Shown one piece after another: positions 35,965 through 47,781 of a stretch of 64,000 bases of DNA. A program made the position numbers and the translations under genes. The notes below the pieces were generated by a model, which worked only from the letters and a program-made list of their open reading frames with translations, searched no databases and was not told the DNA's origin. Source of the DNA: Azadirachta indica (lineage: Eukaryota > Streptophyta > Magnoliopsida > Sapindales > Meliaceae). The stretch lies in assembly GCA_022749755.1 (NCBI GenBank), contig CM040450.1:6996913-7060912 (forward strand), written 5' to 3'. Positions within the stretch are counted from its first letter, which is position 1. Every line of letters starts with the position of its first letter.

Positions 35965-37020
35965 GGGCTTTAATAATACTAGGTCTCTAGATTTGCTTTG
36001 AGCTTTTGCACTTCATTTGAGTTGCAAGGAGGACTGCTCACCACGTCTCTTAGATCTCGCCTAGTAGTTTAAAAGTCGTGATGTTGCAATCTTATGAAAC
36101 TGACTGACTTGGCTGGAGGGATTTGCTACCATTGTTATTGTGCCTACAATTCTTACTAAATCACGAGACCCAAATTATGAGTTTATTAGGTATATGAGAG
36201 TGAGATAGCTCTAGTACCAATGCAAAGGAATAAAATAATTTAAGGATAAGTTACAATTACAATAAAACCTTATCAATATCGAATGAACTTACTAGTTGCG
36301 ATATTCAATATATTTGTTTGTGACCTAATAGATCTAAGTCTATAGGAAAGATATTTTTGGAGCCAAAAACATAACCAAGTTGATGCCTACATATGCAGAA
36401 AAGATGTAAGGACACTAACGCAATGCCTAAGATTGATTTTTTTAACAAAAAGAAGTTGGAAAATAAGATTACTGGTCTAACATTAGGGAAAAGAAGATGT
36501 TGTCTTAAAATCATCTTCTTAAGAATGTTAGACTAATGATTTTCTCTAGCTTCTCTGATGTCTTGGTCATGGAATAATGATCACTTATATGGTATGTGAT
36601 GTATAATTATAGCGGAACATAACTAACTTGTGTAATCTTATTTTAATACAAATAGTCTTTCTAAAACTAGTCTTTATTGATGAATTGAATTATATGTAAT
36701 TTATTTCTAACTAGAATGGACTTCTAAAGATTTATATTTGTACTAAAGTACTTATTTTAATTAATCATAAGTTAATCAAAACAAGGTTATTAGGCCTGAA
36801 ATAGACTCTAAAGTTTGGGTTTTTATGTTTCTTATACATTAACCTAGTTACATAATAAATCTTTTGAGTTTAAGTTCCTCTAAATGATTACAATAAGGCC
36901 ATTATGTTGATTTAAACCAGACCTGAGCCTATTTTTACCTTCTATACGACAACCCACAATTTAAGCTCCAAAAAGTAGTTTGAATCCACTTGTGTATTTT
37001 TTATACATTATCTTGACAAA
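35965..37020 (+). repeat. R1 dispersed repeat, copy B
   Basis: The longest uninterrupted R1 copy. It shares blocks with copy A over about 1 kb, including the point where copy A carries the 3.1-kb TIR insertion (near 36895-36915), which is empty here. No credible ORF. It starts about 150 bp right of the MULE end. Confidence 0.65.
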
Positions 37021-38399
37021 ACGACATACGGTTGTTAAAATTATAATTTTGCTCAAATAATTCAAGAAGATTGTTAACTACATCTGTAAATAACTCAAAA
37101 TGGTTTGAGTATACTAGTGTTTTTTTACACATAACCCTGATCTTTAATATAAGTTATCACTTCATCCCAAATAACGCAAAACGGCTGTTAACTTTAGTGA
37201 AATTTGTTAAAATTATAATTTTGCCCTTACTTTAATTGTCACTATTTGTGCAAGATTAAATTAAATTCATATTTGTAGTATTTTACTATTTAAATAAGGA
37301 AAAATATCTGTTATTCCTCAATTTTTTTGGTCTTTTTACTTAGCTCCCCCAAAGTATTTAGAAAACACCCTATTACCCTTGGCTTTTAAATGTTTTCAAT
37401 TTTGTCCTAATTTTTATTAGATTACAAAATAATATAAAATTTGAAGTTGGTGTTTGGAAATTAAAAGAAAAACAATAATTTACATACCAATGCCCCAATT
37501 GCATGTTTATATGTCCAATATTTAAAAGATAACTCATTTGGTAATATATATTTAATAAATATTGTTAAAAAATAAAATTATTTTTTTTTGAATTATTTTA
37601 CTAATTTAAAAGAATTTTATAATTTAAAATAGTTATAATTTAATAAATATAATTGTTCAGATTCAGTAATAATTATTTTATGTAAAGGTTAAATATAATT
37701 TTGAATTATTATATTTAAATCATTGAATTGTTATTAAATAATAACAATTAAATGCAAAAATCCAATACATTATTTTTTATAATTTTTATATTTTTTTAAA
37801 ATAAAATAAACATGCTTGTAATAAAAATTTATTTTATTAAAACTTGCAAATTATAATTTTTTAAGGAAACAATGGGTTGTAATTCTTGTTTAAAGGCAAT
37901 AATGAATTTATTCAATTTTTACTTGGTTTTCCTACATAACAATGCGTCACGTTTAATAAATTGGGCAAAAATATAATTGGCTATCTTTTAGTAGGCAGAA
38001 ATAATATTATGGACAAAAATGTTAAAATTGGAAAAATTATATCTAAATTTATTGTTTGGTCAAAGTTCAAGGACTAAAATATTATTGTTCTTAAATTATT
38101 TTTTTATAAATTTAAATCTTAAATTAACTTTTTTATTTTATAAATTCTTGTAAAATTCTCGTTTTACACATGACAGTGTTAAAGTTAATGGTTATCTTGA
38201 GGGTGTCGTGCTTCGATTTTAATAACTACTGACATAATATATTGGATGCCTATAGTTGTCTTCACCCACTTGAGCTTAAAAGGTTGTTATAGCAGTACAT
38301 GTTGTAGCCAAGATGTTGTGTAGTGGTTCACCTTAGATGGGTGCTAGTAGTATTTTATCTTAAACTTGTGATTTTTTTGTGGTAACTAATTATGTATTA
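37021..38399. other. AT-rich region without genes
   Basis: No ORF of note. The segments at 37140-37240 and 37310-37400 have the short alternating style (accctgatcttt..., gctcccccaaagta...) typical of plant MULE terminal repeats, but I could not pair them with inverted partners. Confidence 0.4.
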
Positions 38400-39660
38400 T
38401 CCTCTATTTTTGTATTGGCAGAAATCAGCTCACTTGTTCCAATAGACTTAAAACTTCCACTATAAAAGTGTTAGGCCCTGTGCACAATCATAGGCGGTAT
38501 ATAATATAATCGTTTGTCTCTTCTCAACTGTAAGGTTTGACGATTAACTTGGCAGGTTCTCATGAATATTTGCTCCATTTCTTCAGAATTTCGCTCATCT
38601 TGTAATTCGAAATTCTAGAATTCTCTAATTCAACCTATTCGTCTAAAGGAATTCCTTGTGCTTTCATTGTCATCCCTCCATTGCATAGCTTAACTAAAAA
38701 GGATGTCTTTCATGTTGCTTTAATGAGTTTGCTAAATGCTCTAAGATTTAAGTTCTTGAGCAAGACACTGTATTTAGGTAGCATGTTGTTCACACATATC
38801 TAGACAAGCCCATCCTAATCTTTTTCCTCATGACACTCCAAGATCAAGTTGCAAAAGTGTTTCATGAAATCTTAAAGCAGCTATGAGTACTATTGCTTAA
38901 TAGTATAAAGTTAACGTAGTGTCACATTCTTTTCACTTTAGAAATATTTTTAGCAGAACTTTGATGCCAAATCCCTCCATGATTTTATGGATCTTGGTGG
39001 TAGGGAAACATACTAGGAATATGCTCGGCATATCAAGGATTTATAGAATTCTCTAAGGCATAAGTTCTTGTTTTGAGCATGTATACTAAGAGCATCCATG
39101 AAGCAAGTAGTGTGCTCGTTAGAGTTGCGCTTCTTGCCACCGAACAACATAAACTCTAGAGTTATATAGCTTTCTGGATAAGGTTTATGCATGATCTATT
39201 TCGGATAAGGGGTAATGGGATATATTCTACCTTACATATTATTAGACTCTGCATGTACTGCTTCAAGAAGGATATCAAATTTGTGTGCATGGTACAGAGT
39301 TTGGCTTCTACTATCGGTTGATTGGTGGAAGTTCCTAGTGTTATTTTATATGGTATCATTCATCCTTTTGCCCTTCGATGAAGAGGCGAGATTGGAGTAT
39401 TTGTAGCCATCATAACTCGCACATCTTTCATCTCTTTACATATGTCATGTATTACATACATGATAATAGTGGTGTTAATATAATCAGCAATCCTCTTGTT
39501 GAGCATTGTTGACTGGTAGGGAAGATATTTATGGCAACATAGTAGAAAATTCGGTATGATTTCTACCATTGGTTTAGTTGTTGCTCTTCATTATTTCCAT
39601 GTCTTGTAAGATCTCAGCCAAACTCCTCAGTGGAGTCACCAAACTATTGCAGGGAAAATT
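38400..39660 (-). pseudogene. Ty3/gypsy-type retrotransposon gag remnant
   Basis: On the minus strand, between about 39170 and 38700, fragments follow the order of the retrotransposon gag domain: NEHTTCFMDAL, LCLREFYKSL, VSLPPRSIKSWRDLASKF, then DFMKHF and NNMLPKY. The PPRSI.SW.DLA.KF block is characteristic of capsid-type gag of Ty3/gypsy elements. Stops are frequent. The remnant ends at the 3' LTR of the neighbouring copia element, so it was probably the target of that insertion. No matching pol was found in the window. Confidence 0.65.
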
Positions 39661-39673
39661 TACTCAATCTATC

Positions 39674-40766
39674 TGTTGAGTCTTAAATGCCACTAAGTCA
39701 CCTAATGGGGGTGAATTAGGGTTTTAACAAATATTAACACCAAATTTGAATTTCTACCCAGTAACACAACACAGGATATATAGTATGTAAAAGAAGATAA
39801 AGTTGAGAGATTAAACACTAGATTTACAGTAGTTCAGCGATTAAACCCGTCCTATATCTACTCTTTCAAACTTCACTTGAAGATTTCAACAAAAACAAGT
39901 CTTGAATCCACAAGACTTTTTAATTACAACCTAGGGTTTTGGCACCCAATAACCTTATACAACTATTTGCACTTTATAAACACAAATTAATTTCACAAAC
40001 GTGAAAGACATACTTTTTTCACCTTTTACAATAAAAAACTGAAATCAAACAAGAACAACAAACTTACAAAAAAGCCTCCTCAATGGTAGATGATGAAATT
40101 AAATGTTCCTTGAGGAATTTGATGTATGTATGATAATTTGGAGTTCAAGAATAAAATTGATGATGTTTAGCTTAGGGTTTCTCAAAATGTATTCAAAGCA
40201 TGTGTGTTATAAGAAAGAAGTTCCAAATTTATATATGTGTCAAAAACTAGCCGTTATAGGCTTTAAAACAATTAATGTCAAAAAAATAGGTCGACCGATT
40301 TGGCCATGTTGGTAAACCAGATTAAAGATGAAAAGGGAAAAATTGAAAACCCAAGAGTTTGGTTAATATGTTTGGCAAGGTTGGTTAATCAGGCACTATT
40401 CATAATCACTGTTTATAGGTTTGAAAATTTTGTACTTTAGTCCATTTTCAAGGTTTGAAAATCTTACAATTTGGTCTAATTCCCAAATTTCAAACTTTTG
40501 CATTTGGGTCTAGTTTTCAAGTTCTAAAATTTTGTGATTTGATCCATTTTTCGAAATTCAAAACTTTTGTTTATAAAAATCTCTCAAACTTGCCATAAAT
40601 ATTATATACACTTACATTTATGAGTATGTAAGTACAAATACAAAATGAAATACTATACTTGTGTCTTGAATCCTCACTTTGAGCTTCATGTTCTTTTTTA
40701 TGTCTTGGATTAGACGGCATATTTTATAATCATTAAAATCTAGGTTTGTGTGACCTAAAATCAACA
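39674..40766 (-). repeat. 3' LTR of the copia element
   Basis: On the minus strand it begins TGTTGATTTTAGG just after a purine-rich tract and ends GACTCAACA, so the ends are TGTTGA...TCAACA, a 6-bp inverted pair. Length is 1093 bp, normal for the group. The left flank 5-mer is ctatc, but the right partner is lost with the 5' LTR. Internal motifs (gtctttcac, ccctaggttg, aatcgctgaactactgtaaa) resemble the LTR fragment at 22445-22800. Confidence 0.7.
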
Positions 40767-41047
40767 ATTACCCTACTTTTAATGATGACAAAATAGTTAA
40801 ACCGTGTAGGGATTTGTTTGAGGAAGATAAGCAAAACTCCCCCTATAAACTTGAGCAAAACCTCATCTACGAAAATAACTTACAAATACAAGCATAAAGA
40901 GAAGCACTTTTATTTTTTGCTTATTTTAACTGCACCACAACTCCAATCAATAATATCCAAATATTTCAGACAATCAAGCTAAAATTACTTATAATTCATC
41001 ATAAGGTGTTTTCATAAAAGGAATTACATATTTTTCTCCCTCTTTGG
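40767..41047 (-). promoter_or_regulatory. Repeated polypurine tracts upstream of the 3' LTR
   Basis: Three purine-rich motifs on the minus strand: AAAAGTAGGG next to the LTR (about 40767-40779), ATAGGGGGAGTT (40835-40846) and CCAAAGAGGGAGAAAAA (41031-41047). Polypurine tracts prime plus-strand DNA synthesis in LTR elements; several copies are a known Sirevirus trait. The third motif is also present, slightly changed, in the duplicate at 50929-50945. Confidence 0.55.
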
Positions 41048-41188
41048 GATTATAAAAAATAGTATATGCTATATAAAGAGCATGATGCTAACAATTAGGG
41101 TAGGATTATACATAAGCCATAACAAGAAATTCATACCAAGAAACATATCTAAGAAATTCATATAATCCATAAACCATGAAGATTAAAC

Positions 41189-42454
41189 TCATCCATAAAA
41201 CATAACATCAAATATAGCCAAGTCAAATATACAAAAACGACAAATAATCCATAATAAAACCATAACAAAGACAAACGAAATGATATAAAAACATGACATG
41301 TTTTTAAGACTTGTTTTTAAGACTTTAAGGATTGGAAGGCCTGGAGGAGGAAGAATGATGGCGAAGATAATGAAGAATTTGGGCATATCGGCTTGCATGG
41401 CTTTTTGACGAGTGTTTATGGTGGCTATGGAATGCTTAAGTCCACTAAATCTAGCATCCATCTCAATCCTCATCTCATCAATTTGACCTTGAAGAGATGT
41501 CATAATCATGCTATCCATATATGGCTTTTCATCTTCTTCATTATGGCTAACATATTCCTGTGCTTTATAGGAAACTTCACTAAGCATTGTTTTTCAAACC
41601 CATCTCTCATCATTAGTTCTTCTATACCTTATTCTCTCAATGTTGGTGAAATAAAATATATCATTCTTGGGTATCTCAATTGGGTCCTTATTGTTAAGTG
41701 GTACCATATAGTGTTTAAAGATCAAGCTAAGGAATTATACATAATAGAGAGTGAATTTTCGGTACCTAGCGAGCTTAGCCATGTTATGGATAACTATATA
41801 ACTTAAGTTAACACAACTACTGACTTTGGAGGCAATAGAGAAGGAATTTATCCATGTGACCTACATTCACTAAATGTCCTACTTTTGAAAGAACAATGAT
41901 GGAGATAATATGTAGCAAAATTTTGCTTTTCAAAGAAAGCTTGAGAGTTTGATAAGTATAACCCAAATTCGGCTTTAACTCCTCATCAACTACAACATGA
42001 AGTATATCCTTCATTGATTTCCTCAAATAACCACTAAAATCATTAAATGCAAAATGCTTTTGCATAAAATTCGAAACTTTAAGAATGTTACCTAAGGTTT
42101 TGCAATCCATGTTGATTTTCACTGTTTTTACTTTGGAGAAAATGAAAGGCTTTTTGGCATCAAATGCGATATTATTTTAAACAACCTCATTAATCTAAGA
42201 TATAATAGCTTCCTAAGTTCAAAGAGATGCTCTTATTTTTTATAAACAAATAATTCATTGAGATTAAAAGCCTCTAACAAACTAGAATCAATCAATCTAC
42301 CTGTATTGATAGGCCTTTTAGCAAAATTGGATCCAAAATTCTTAGACAATGCTAGGAAATAAAACAAAAAATTATCAAACCTTGCTTTTGTCCTTATTTC
42401 GTTTGATTCCATAATTAGTGCCTTTCTTCTCCCTCTTTTGGATGAACAAGCCAT
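41189..42454 (-). pseudogene. Envelope-like / putative plant transposon protein ORF, broken
   Basis: The first open piece, 42454-42233, carries a basic start (SSKRGRRKAL) followed by ARFDNFLFYFLAL and INTGRLIDSSLLEAFNLNEL. This matches the pattern of the envelope-like proteins of Sireviruses (also annotated as putative plant transposon protein). Two further open pieces in other frames follow: 42122-41817 (FAFNDFSGYLRKSMKDILHV, HLVNVGHMDKFLLYCL) and 41587-41189 (an acidic, helical stretch with LQGQIDEMRIEMDARF, then a hydrophobic tail). At least two frame breaks separate them. The position downstream of pol on the same strand fits. Function of such proteins is not established. Confidence 0.65.
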
Positions 42455-43363
42455 TGTTGATGCAAAATAATGCCTAATTTGAAGGATTATAAAAGGTTAG
42501 GGTTAAGGATTTGATTTGAAAATTTTTGGTTTTGAAGTGAAATAGACAAATTAAGCAAAAGAAAAAGTGTTTTTGATCATCAAAAGATGTATTTAATGTG
42601 AAATTGGAATAATTTTGGCTAGAAAATGGTAGATTTTGAGAGAGAGAAAGCTTAAGAGTATAATAATCATGTCTTAAGCTTTTAGTGAGAGAGAGAAAAC
42701 AGAGAAGAATGAAGGGAGGTGGTCAATAAAAGCCTTTACAAAGGCCAAAAAAATAGCAAATCAGTCAACCACGAGGGAGGCGGAATGTTGCCTCTTTTGA
42801 GTCATTCAACCAACTAATTCAATTCGATCGACCACAAGAGAGACAGAATGTTGCCTCTCTTGGGTTGGTCAACCGTGAGAGAGGCTCAATGTTGTCTCCT
42901 TCATGTTGATAGATCAATTTGAATGGCTTGGTCGATTGAGTTTTTGGTTTTTCAGGGTTTTTATGGTTTTTCAAATTTTTAGGCTTTTTCATCTAATCTT
43001 GGTCCTAGATGATTTATATTTGGTTAAGATAAATTGAAACATTAATCATAAAGTGATTATGTTCCATTTTAAGCCATTTGAATGCAAATTGCACAATGCA
43101 AGAATCATCACACCAAAAACAAAAAAAATTATGAAGTGTTTAGGTAATTTATGCAATGCAAAACTTGTCATTCATTTATTAAAAATCAAAAATTGTGAGC
43201 TCGACCCCCAATGTTGTTGCATACCTTGTATGTCCTACAAGTCATCAAATATGGCATTCAAATTTTACAACCAAACAATTTAAGATAAGGCAAATAAATT
43301 ACTTAAGCTAAACAGTTCAAGATAAAGCTCTTTCATTACAAACATATAAAAAAGGGTAAGTGT

Positions 43364-46300
43364 TAGGATTGGCAAATTTTATGGTTTAAGCTAGGTTTTT
43401 AAAAGCCTGAACTTGACCCGATTTAGATCATTAAAACCCAAGCTTGGGTTGGTTTGCGCCTAAGCCAAAAATTCAGACTTTTAAAACCTATTATGATAGT
43501 AAAAATTGGGGAATTTGCGATTTTGGAAATTTGAATTCTCTATTCTTCTACAAATTTTTACATAAATGATGAATGGTACCAATTCTTCATCATCATCATC
43601 ATGTCCATTAATTGATTCCAACATTAAATTAAATTGTTGTAATCTCTTGCACATGCACAATAAATTAGTAGGTATTACTCTTACATTACAGTCATGTTAT
43701 TCGAAGTCAAAATTAATGGAATCAATATCTAATTTTTTTGACTTTATTGGATTACAATTTCTAAATTATTGAATGAAACATGATTTTGTATATTTGCTTA
43801 TATTAGCTTGCAAATATTTTTAACAAATTAGTATTTCTATAAACAACATATTCAAAGGATAGTATTTACTAATTAATTATAAAAATCTATTAAACAAATC
43901 TATTAACCAAAAATAAAATAAGAACCTAAAAATGAAAGCAAAATATGCAATAATTTTAAACCTGTCAACCATCACAATTAAAAAAAAGCACATTATCACA
44001 AAAAAAAATAACAGTAACTGAATAACAATCACAATAACTAAAACATCTCATTTTCCAAAAAATGTTTTTTTGTTACTTGTTGCTAAATCCAAGAGCTTGA
44101 TGATGGTAGAGTTCCTTCATCATCATTCATTACTTCCACACTAGTAAATATTTCTTTTTCTGGAATTCCACCTAAAAAAACAATACAAGATCAAATACAA
44201 GTTTTAATAAAATATTCAAATACAATTTTAAAAAATTTATTAAAATAATTTCATATTTTGAATAGGAGCCTATATCCAATTTTGAGTATACATTAAGGTT
44301 TCCAATGTGTTTGGATAAAATCTGATATGATTTGAACTCAAACATCTACCTCTAGTACTAAAAGTAAACTTTGAGGCAATAATAGATATTGGAATAGTTA
44401 AAATACCCTTAACTATCTCAGTTAAAGTAGAATACTTAACCTTATGTATCTAAGAAATTCAAATACATTAACAGTGAAACCATAAATAAAATAATAATGT
44501 GAATTTATTTAAATCATGATATATAAGTAAAATAAAATAAAATAATAATACCAAGTGTAGTAAGTACCTTCCACCAAGACAAAATATCAAAATTTAAAGT
44601 CCTCTTAACAAGGTCTTCCTCTAGCTAACTATCTAACTCAACTTTGGATTTTGTAGGAAGACTATGTCAAGTTATATATGCATCAAAGTCATTTAAATCC
44701 CCATAGCTTTCCAATGATTGCAAAGATGTACCCCCAATTGATGAATCAAACACTCTTTATTCTGTTGTAGTCTCCGAGTCATAATGCTTGACTAAGTCAT
44801 CATAAAGACTACGTACCCTTTGTAAATGCTCTAAAACATTATCTCCATAAATTTTTGGAAAATAAAAATCAACCAACATCATCTTATACCTAGGGTCAAG
44901 AACAACTGCTACAACCAACAGCCCATGAATATCACTCTAATATTTTTTAAACTTGGCAATTATTTTACTGGCCATGCTTATATTGTAGACCATTCATTGA
45001 TTGATAACCTCATTTTACAAATCAATGGGAAAAAAAGATTAGTTGTTGGGTATTTTATACCTGAAAACATTTCCGTTAATTTATAAAATGACTTCAAATG
45101 CAACACCATAATTGATGCCAACTCCCATTCAGCCTCATTAGGTAAACTTTTGTATTGTGATTCACACTACTTCAAATGAGTGAAAATATTTTTATATATC
45201 ACTATTACTTCAACTATGGAATATGTGGAATTCTGTTTAGTCAGATAATCAAGTGTCAATGCTTTACCTACCTTTACATGTATTTGATGTGCAACATTGG
45301 CAAAAGTTTCTATCCTCTTTGGCATGACAATAAAATAACTCACACTCTCTCTAATTTTTCCAATCCTTCATTCAATTACTTGCATTCAATCTTTCACAAT
45401 CAAATTTAATATGTATGCAACATACCTTATTGAAACAATTTTCCATCAAAAATCAAACTACTAGTTGAAAACTTCAATAACAACTTCTCAACTATAATAT
45501 TATTGGTAGAATAATTGTCTAAAGTAATTGTTGACAACTTTCTATCAGTATTTCAATCAAATAAACATCTCACAAACTCATTGCAATGTGATTAAGTATT
45601 ATGTAGGCACGACAAATAAATTAAGTTGAAAAATATGAAGTAAACAAAATTAGTATTTTATTAAATAATACAATATAAAAAAACTAAGTTATAAATAATA
45701 TGATATAAAGAAATTAAGTTATAAGTTTAAAAATATTACCTGAAAATCCCAATGTAATTTCTAAGAGTTGTCAATAAAGTACGCTGTAACAACTTTATGC
45801 CTCTTTTTCTAATTGCTCGAAGTCCTTATATCAATAGTAATTGCCACTTTAGTTTCAACGTTCTCCAACTATCTCATCATCTTATTTTTCTCAACTTTAA
45901 ACAATTTAAAAATCTCACTTTTGAAAGTATTTCTACTCATGGGATCAATCAAAGAGTTAATATACCTCATCATTTTTTGAAAGCCTACATACTTTACAAA
46001 GCGAAGAGGTAACTCACACATTATAATCATTTTGATAATTTTTTCTTGAGCAACACTTTTATCAAACATTTCATGTTTATTAACACCATCTTTTACTTCA
46101 TTGTTTTGATGCTTTTGAGGGCATGATTCTATATGTCTCTTCAAATGCGTAATCCCGAAATTATGTGGTGCTTTCAGCTCACTACCATAGTAATTGCATC
46201 TCCCCATTTACTTCTCATTAACAATTATCTTTGCAAAATGCTCACAAACTTTTGATTTTATATTTTTTGTTTGTGTGTCATCCTTTTGCTTTCTTTTTGA

Positions 46301-47571
46301 ACCATGTATAACATCTACAGAATGAATTTCAGCTTTCTAAATATGAACATTACTTGTGCTTCTATCATCATCACCATCACTATCACCGAATAAGTTTAGT
46401 AAAATAATATCTTGATAATCTTGAGTACTTGACATTGTTTACCTGCATTAAATGAAGTAATGCATTAAATGAAGTAATTAATATCTATTTAATAGGTAAA
46501 AGAGAATTACTATTATGGAGCTATCTATAAAGACAAATAAATAGCAATATACACATAATATGTGCACTATGAAAAACAAGATCAAAATATATCAGCTATT
46601 AATCAACAACATAACATTCAATAGAAAAATTCTAGAAAATGTAATCAGATGCAAATCAAACTGCTCCAAAAGTTCAAAAGCAATTATAGTCAAATGTCCT
46701 CCTATTTAGATTATTGTTGAACTACATAAATACTATTGCAGTTGTCAAATATAAATTATATCATATAATCAGTTTATAACTTACTAAACAAAAATTAACA
46801 TTTGTTAAGATCCTCAAGTGAAAGTAACTACCAACCAAATTATTGATAAGAAACTAAATTACAATTACTGAGACCACTTTATATCCAAATGAACTTATTA
46901 CTATCAAAGTCTCTCTATTAAACTGCCACAACATAAATTTACTATCATAAAAGCTAAATGACCTAATAAGCTATGTTCTTCATCTAAGCAACTAATAAAA
47001 AAACTAAACTAAACATAATGTGCGAGATGCAAATAAGAAAGACATAATAACTGTAATTAGCAATAATATTAATCTAACAGAAATTGTTGTTTATATGTTA
47101 TTAGTTGTACCTCATTTGTTATTCTCTCTTTTTAAACAACCAATAGTGAAGGAAGTAAATAGATGAAGAAGCAATTGAATTGAAAGTAATAGAAGTACAA
47201 AAAATCGCTCCAGAAAAAAAGAACAGTTGATTTTTGAGAGATAAATATGACTATTCTATACAAGTTGGTGGCTGAAGGTGACCAACAATGGCTGAAGGTG
47301 GGTTGTTCTTAAGATCAATGATAGCTGCAAATGGGAGCTACGATGTTGACACTTTATGGGTTAATGTTTAGATAAATTAGGGCTTTAGATTTTAAGAATT
47401 CTAATTTTGAATTTAAATACTAGGCTTACTCAAATTCTAAATGTAAGCCCAAACCTAGACCCAAGCTAGATTCGAGCTTTAAAATAGAAGCCTATACCCG
47501 ACCTAGAATGTATTTAAGGCCAGGTAACTTTTCTCGTGTTAGGCCACACTCAGGTGTTTTTGCCACCTTTA
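43364..47571 (-). mobile_element. hAT transposon inserted in the copia element
   Basis: Ends are TAGGATTGGCAAATT (43364) and, reverse complement, TAAAGGTGGCAAAAA (47571), of the common plant hAT type TAGGGGTGGCAA. Flanking 8-mers gtaagtgt (43356-43363) and gtaaaagt (47572-47579) agree at 6 of 8, matching the 8-bp target duplication of hAT elements. Subterminal G/C-containing segments (cttgggttggtttg; cttgggtctaggtttggg) occur near both ends. The interior carries one transposase on the minus strand. The insertion separates copia pol from its envelope-like ORF and is therefore younger than that element. Confidence 0.82.
44083..46435 (-). pseudogene. hAT transposase with BED finger and dimerisation domain, broken
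   Basis: Starts at Met 46435 (MSSTQDYQDIILLNLFGDSD). A BED-type finger follows at about 46210-46130 (APHNFGITHLKRHIESC), with the second Cys of the finger changed to Tyr. Then come a core region with KVAITIDI, RKLSTITLDN and a LPNEAEWE-like stretch. The C-terminal dimerisation domain follows in two pieces: DLVKRTLNFDILSWWK ending at a donor near 44565, and after a short intron ILTIPISIIASKFTFSTRGR to YTQNWI near 44275. A last small exon gives SSSSWI* at 44083. Stops and frameshifts are scattered through it. Family role: cut-and-paste transposition of the surrounding element. Confidence 0.8.
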
Positions 47572-47781
47572 GTAAAAGTGAAAGGCATTGGTCATAGAGG
47601 TGTATGTAACATACAAACTTTCATTTAAAATACATGTGGACAAGAAAAATGTAGACGTAATAGGACATATATGATACAAAATTACATGTAGAAAACTGCA
47701 CATTCAAGAACATAAAAAAATCATTTATATATTTAATGACACAAATATCACTAAACAAATGTATAGCTTAATGCATGATTC

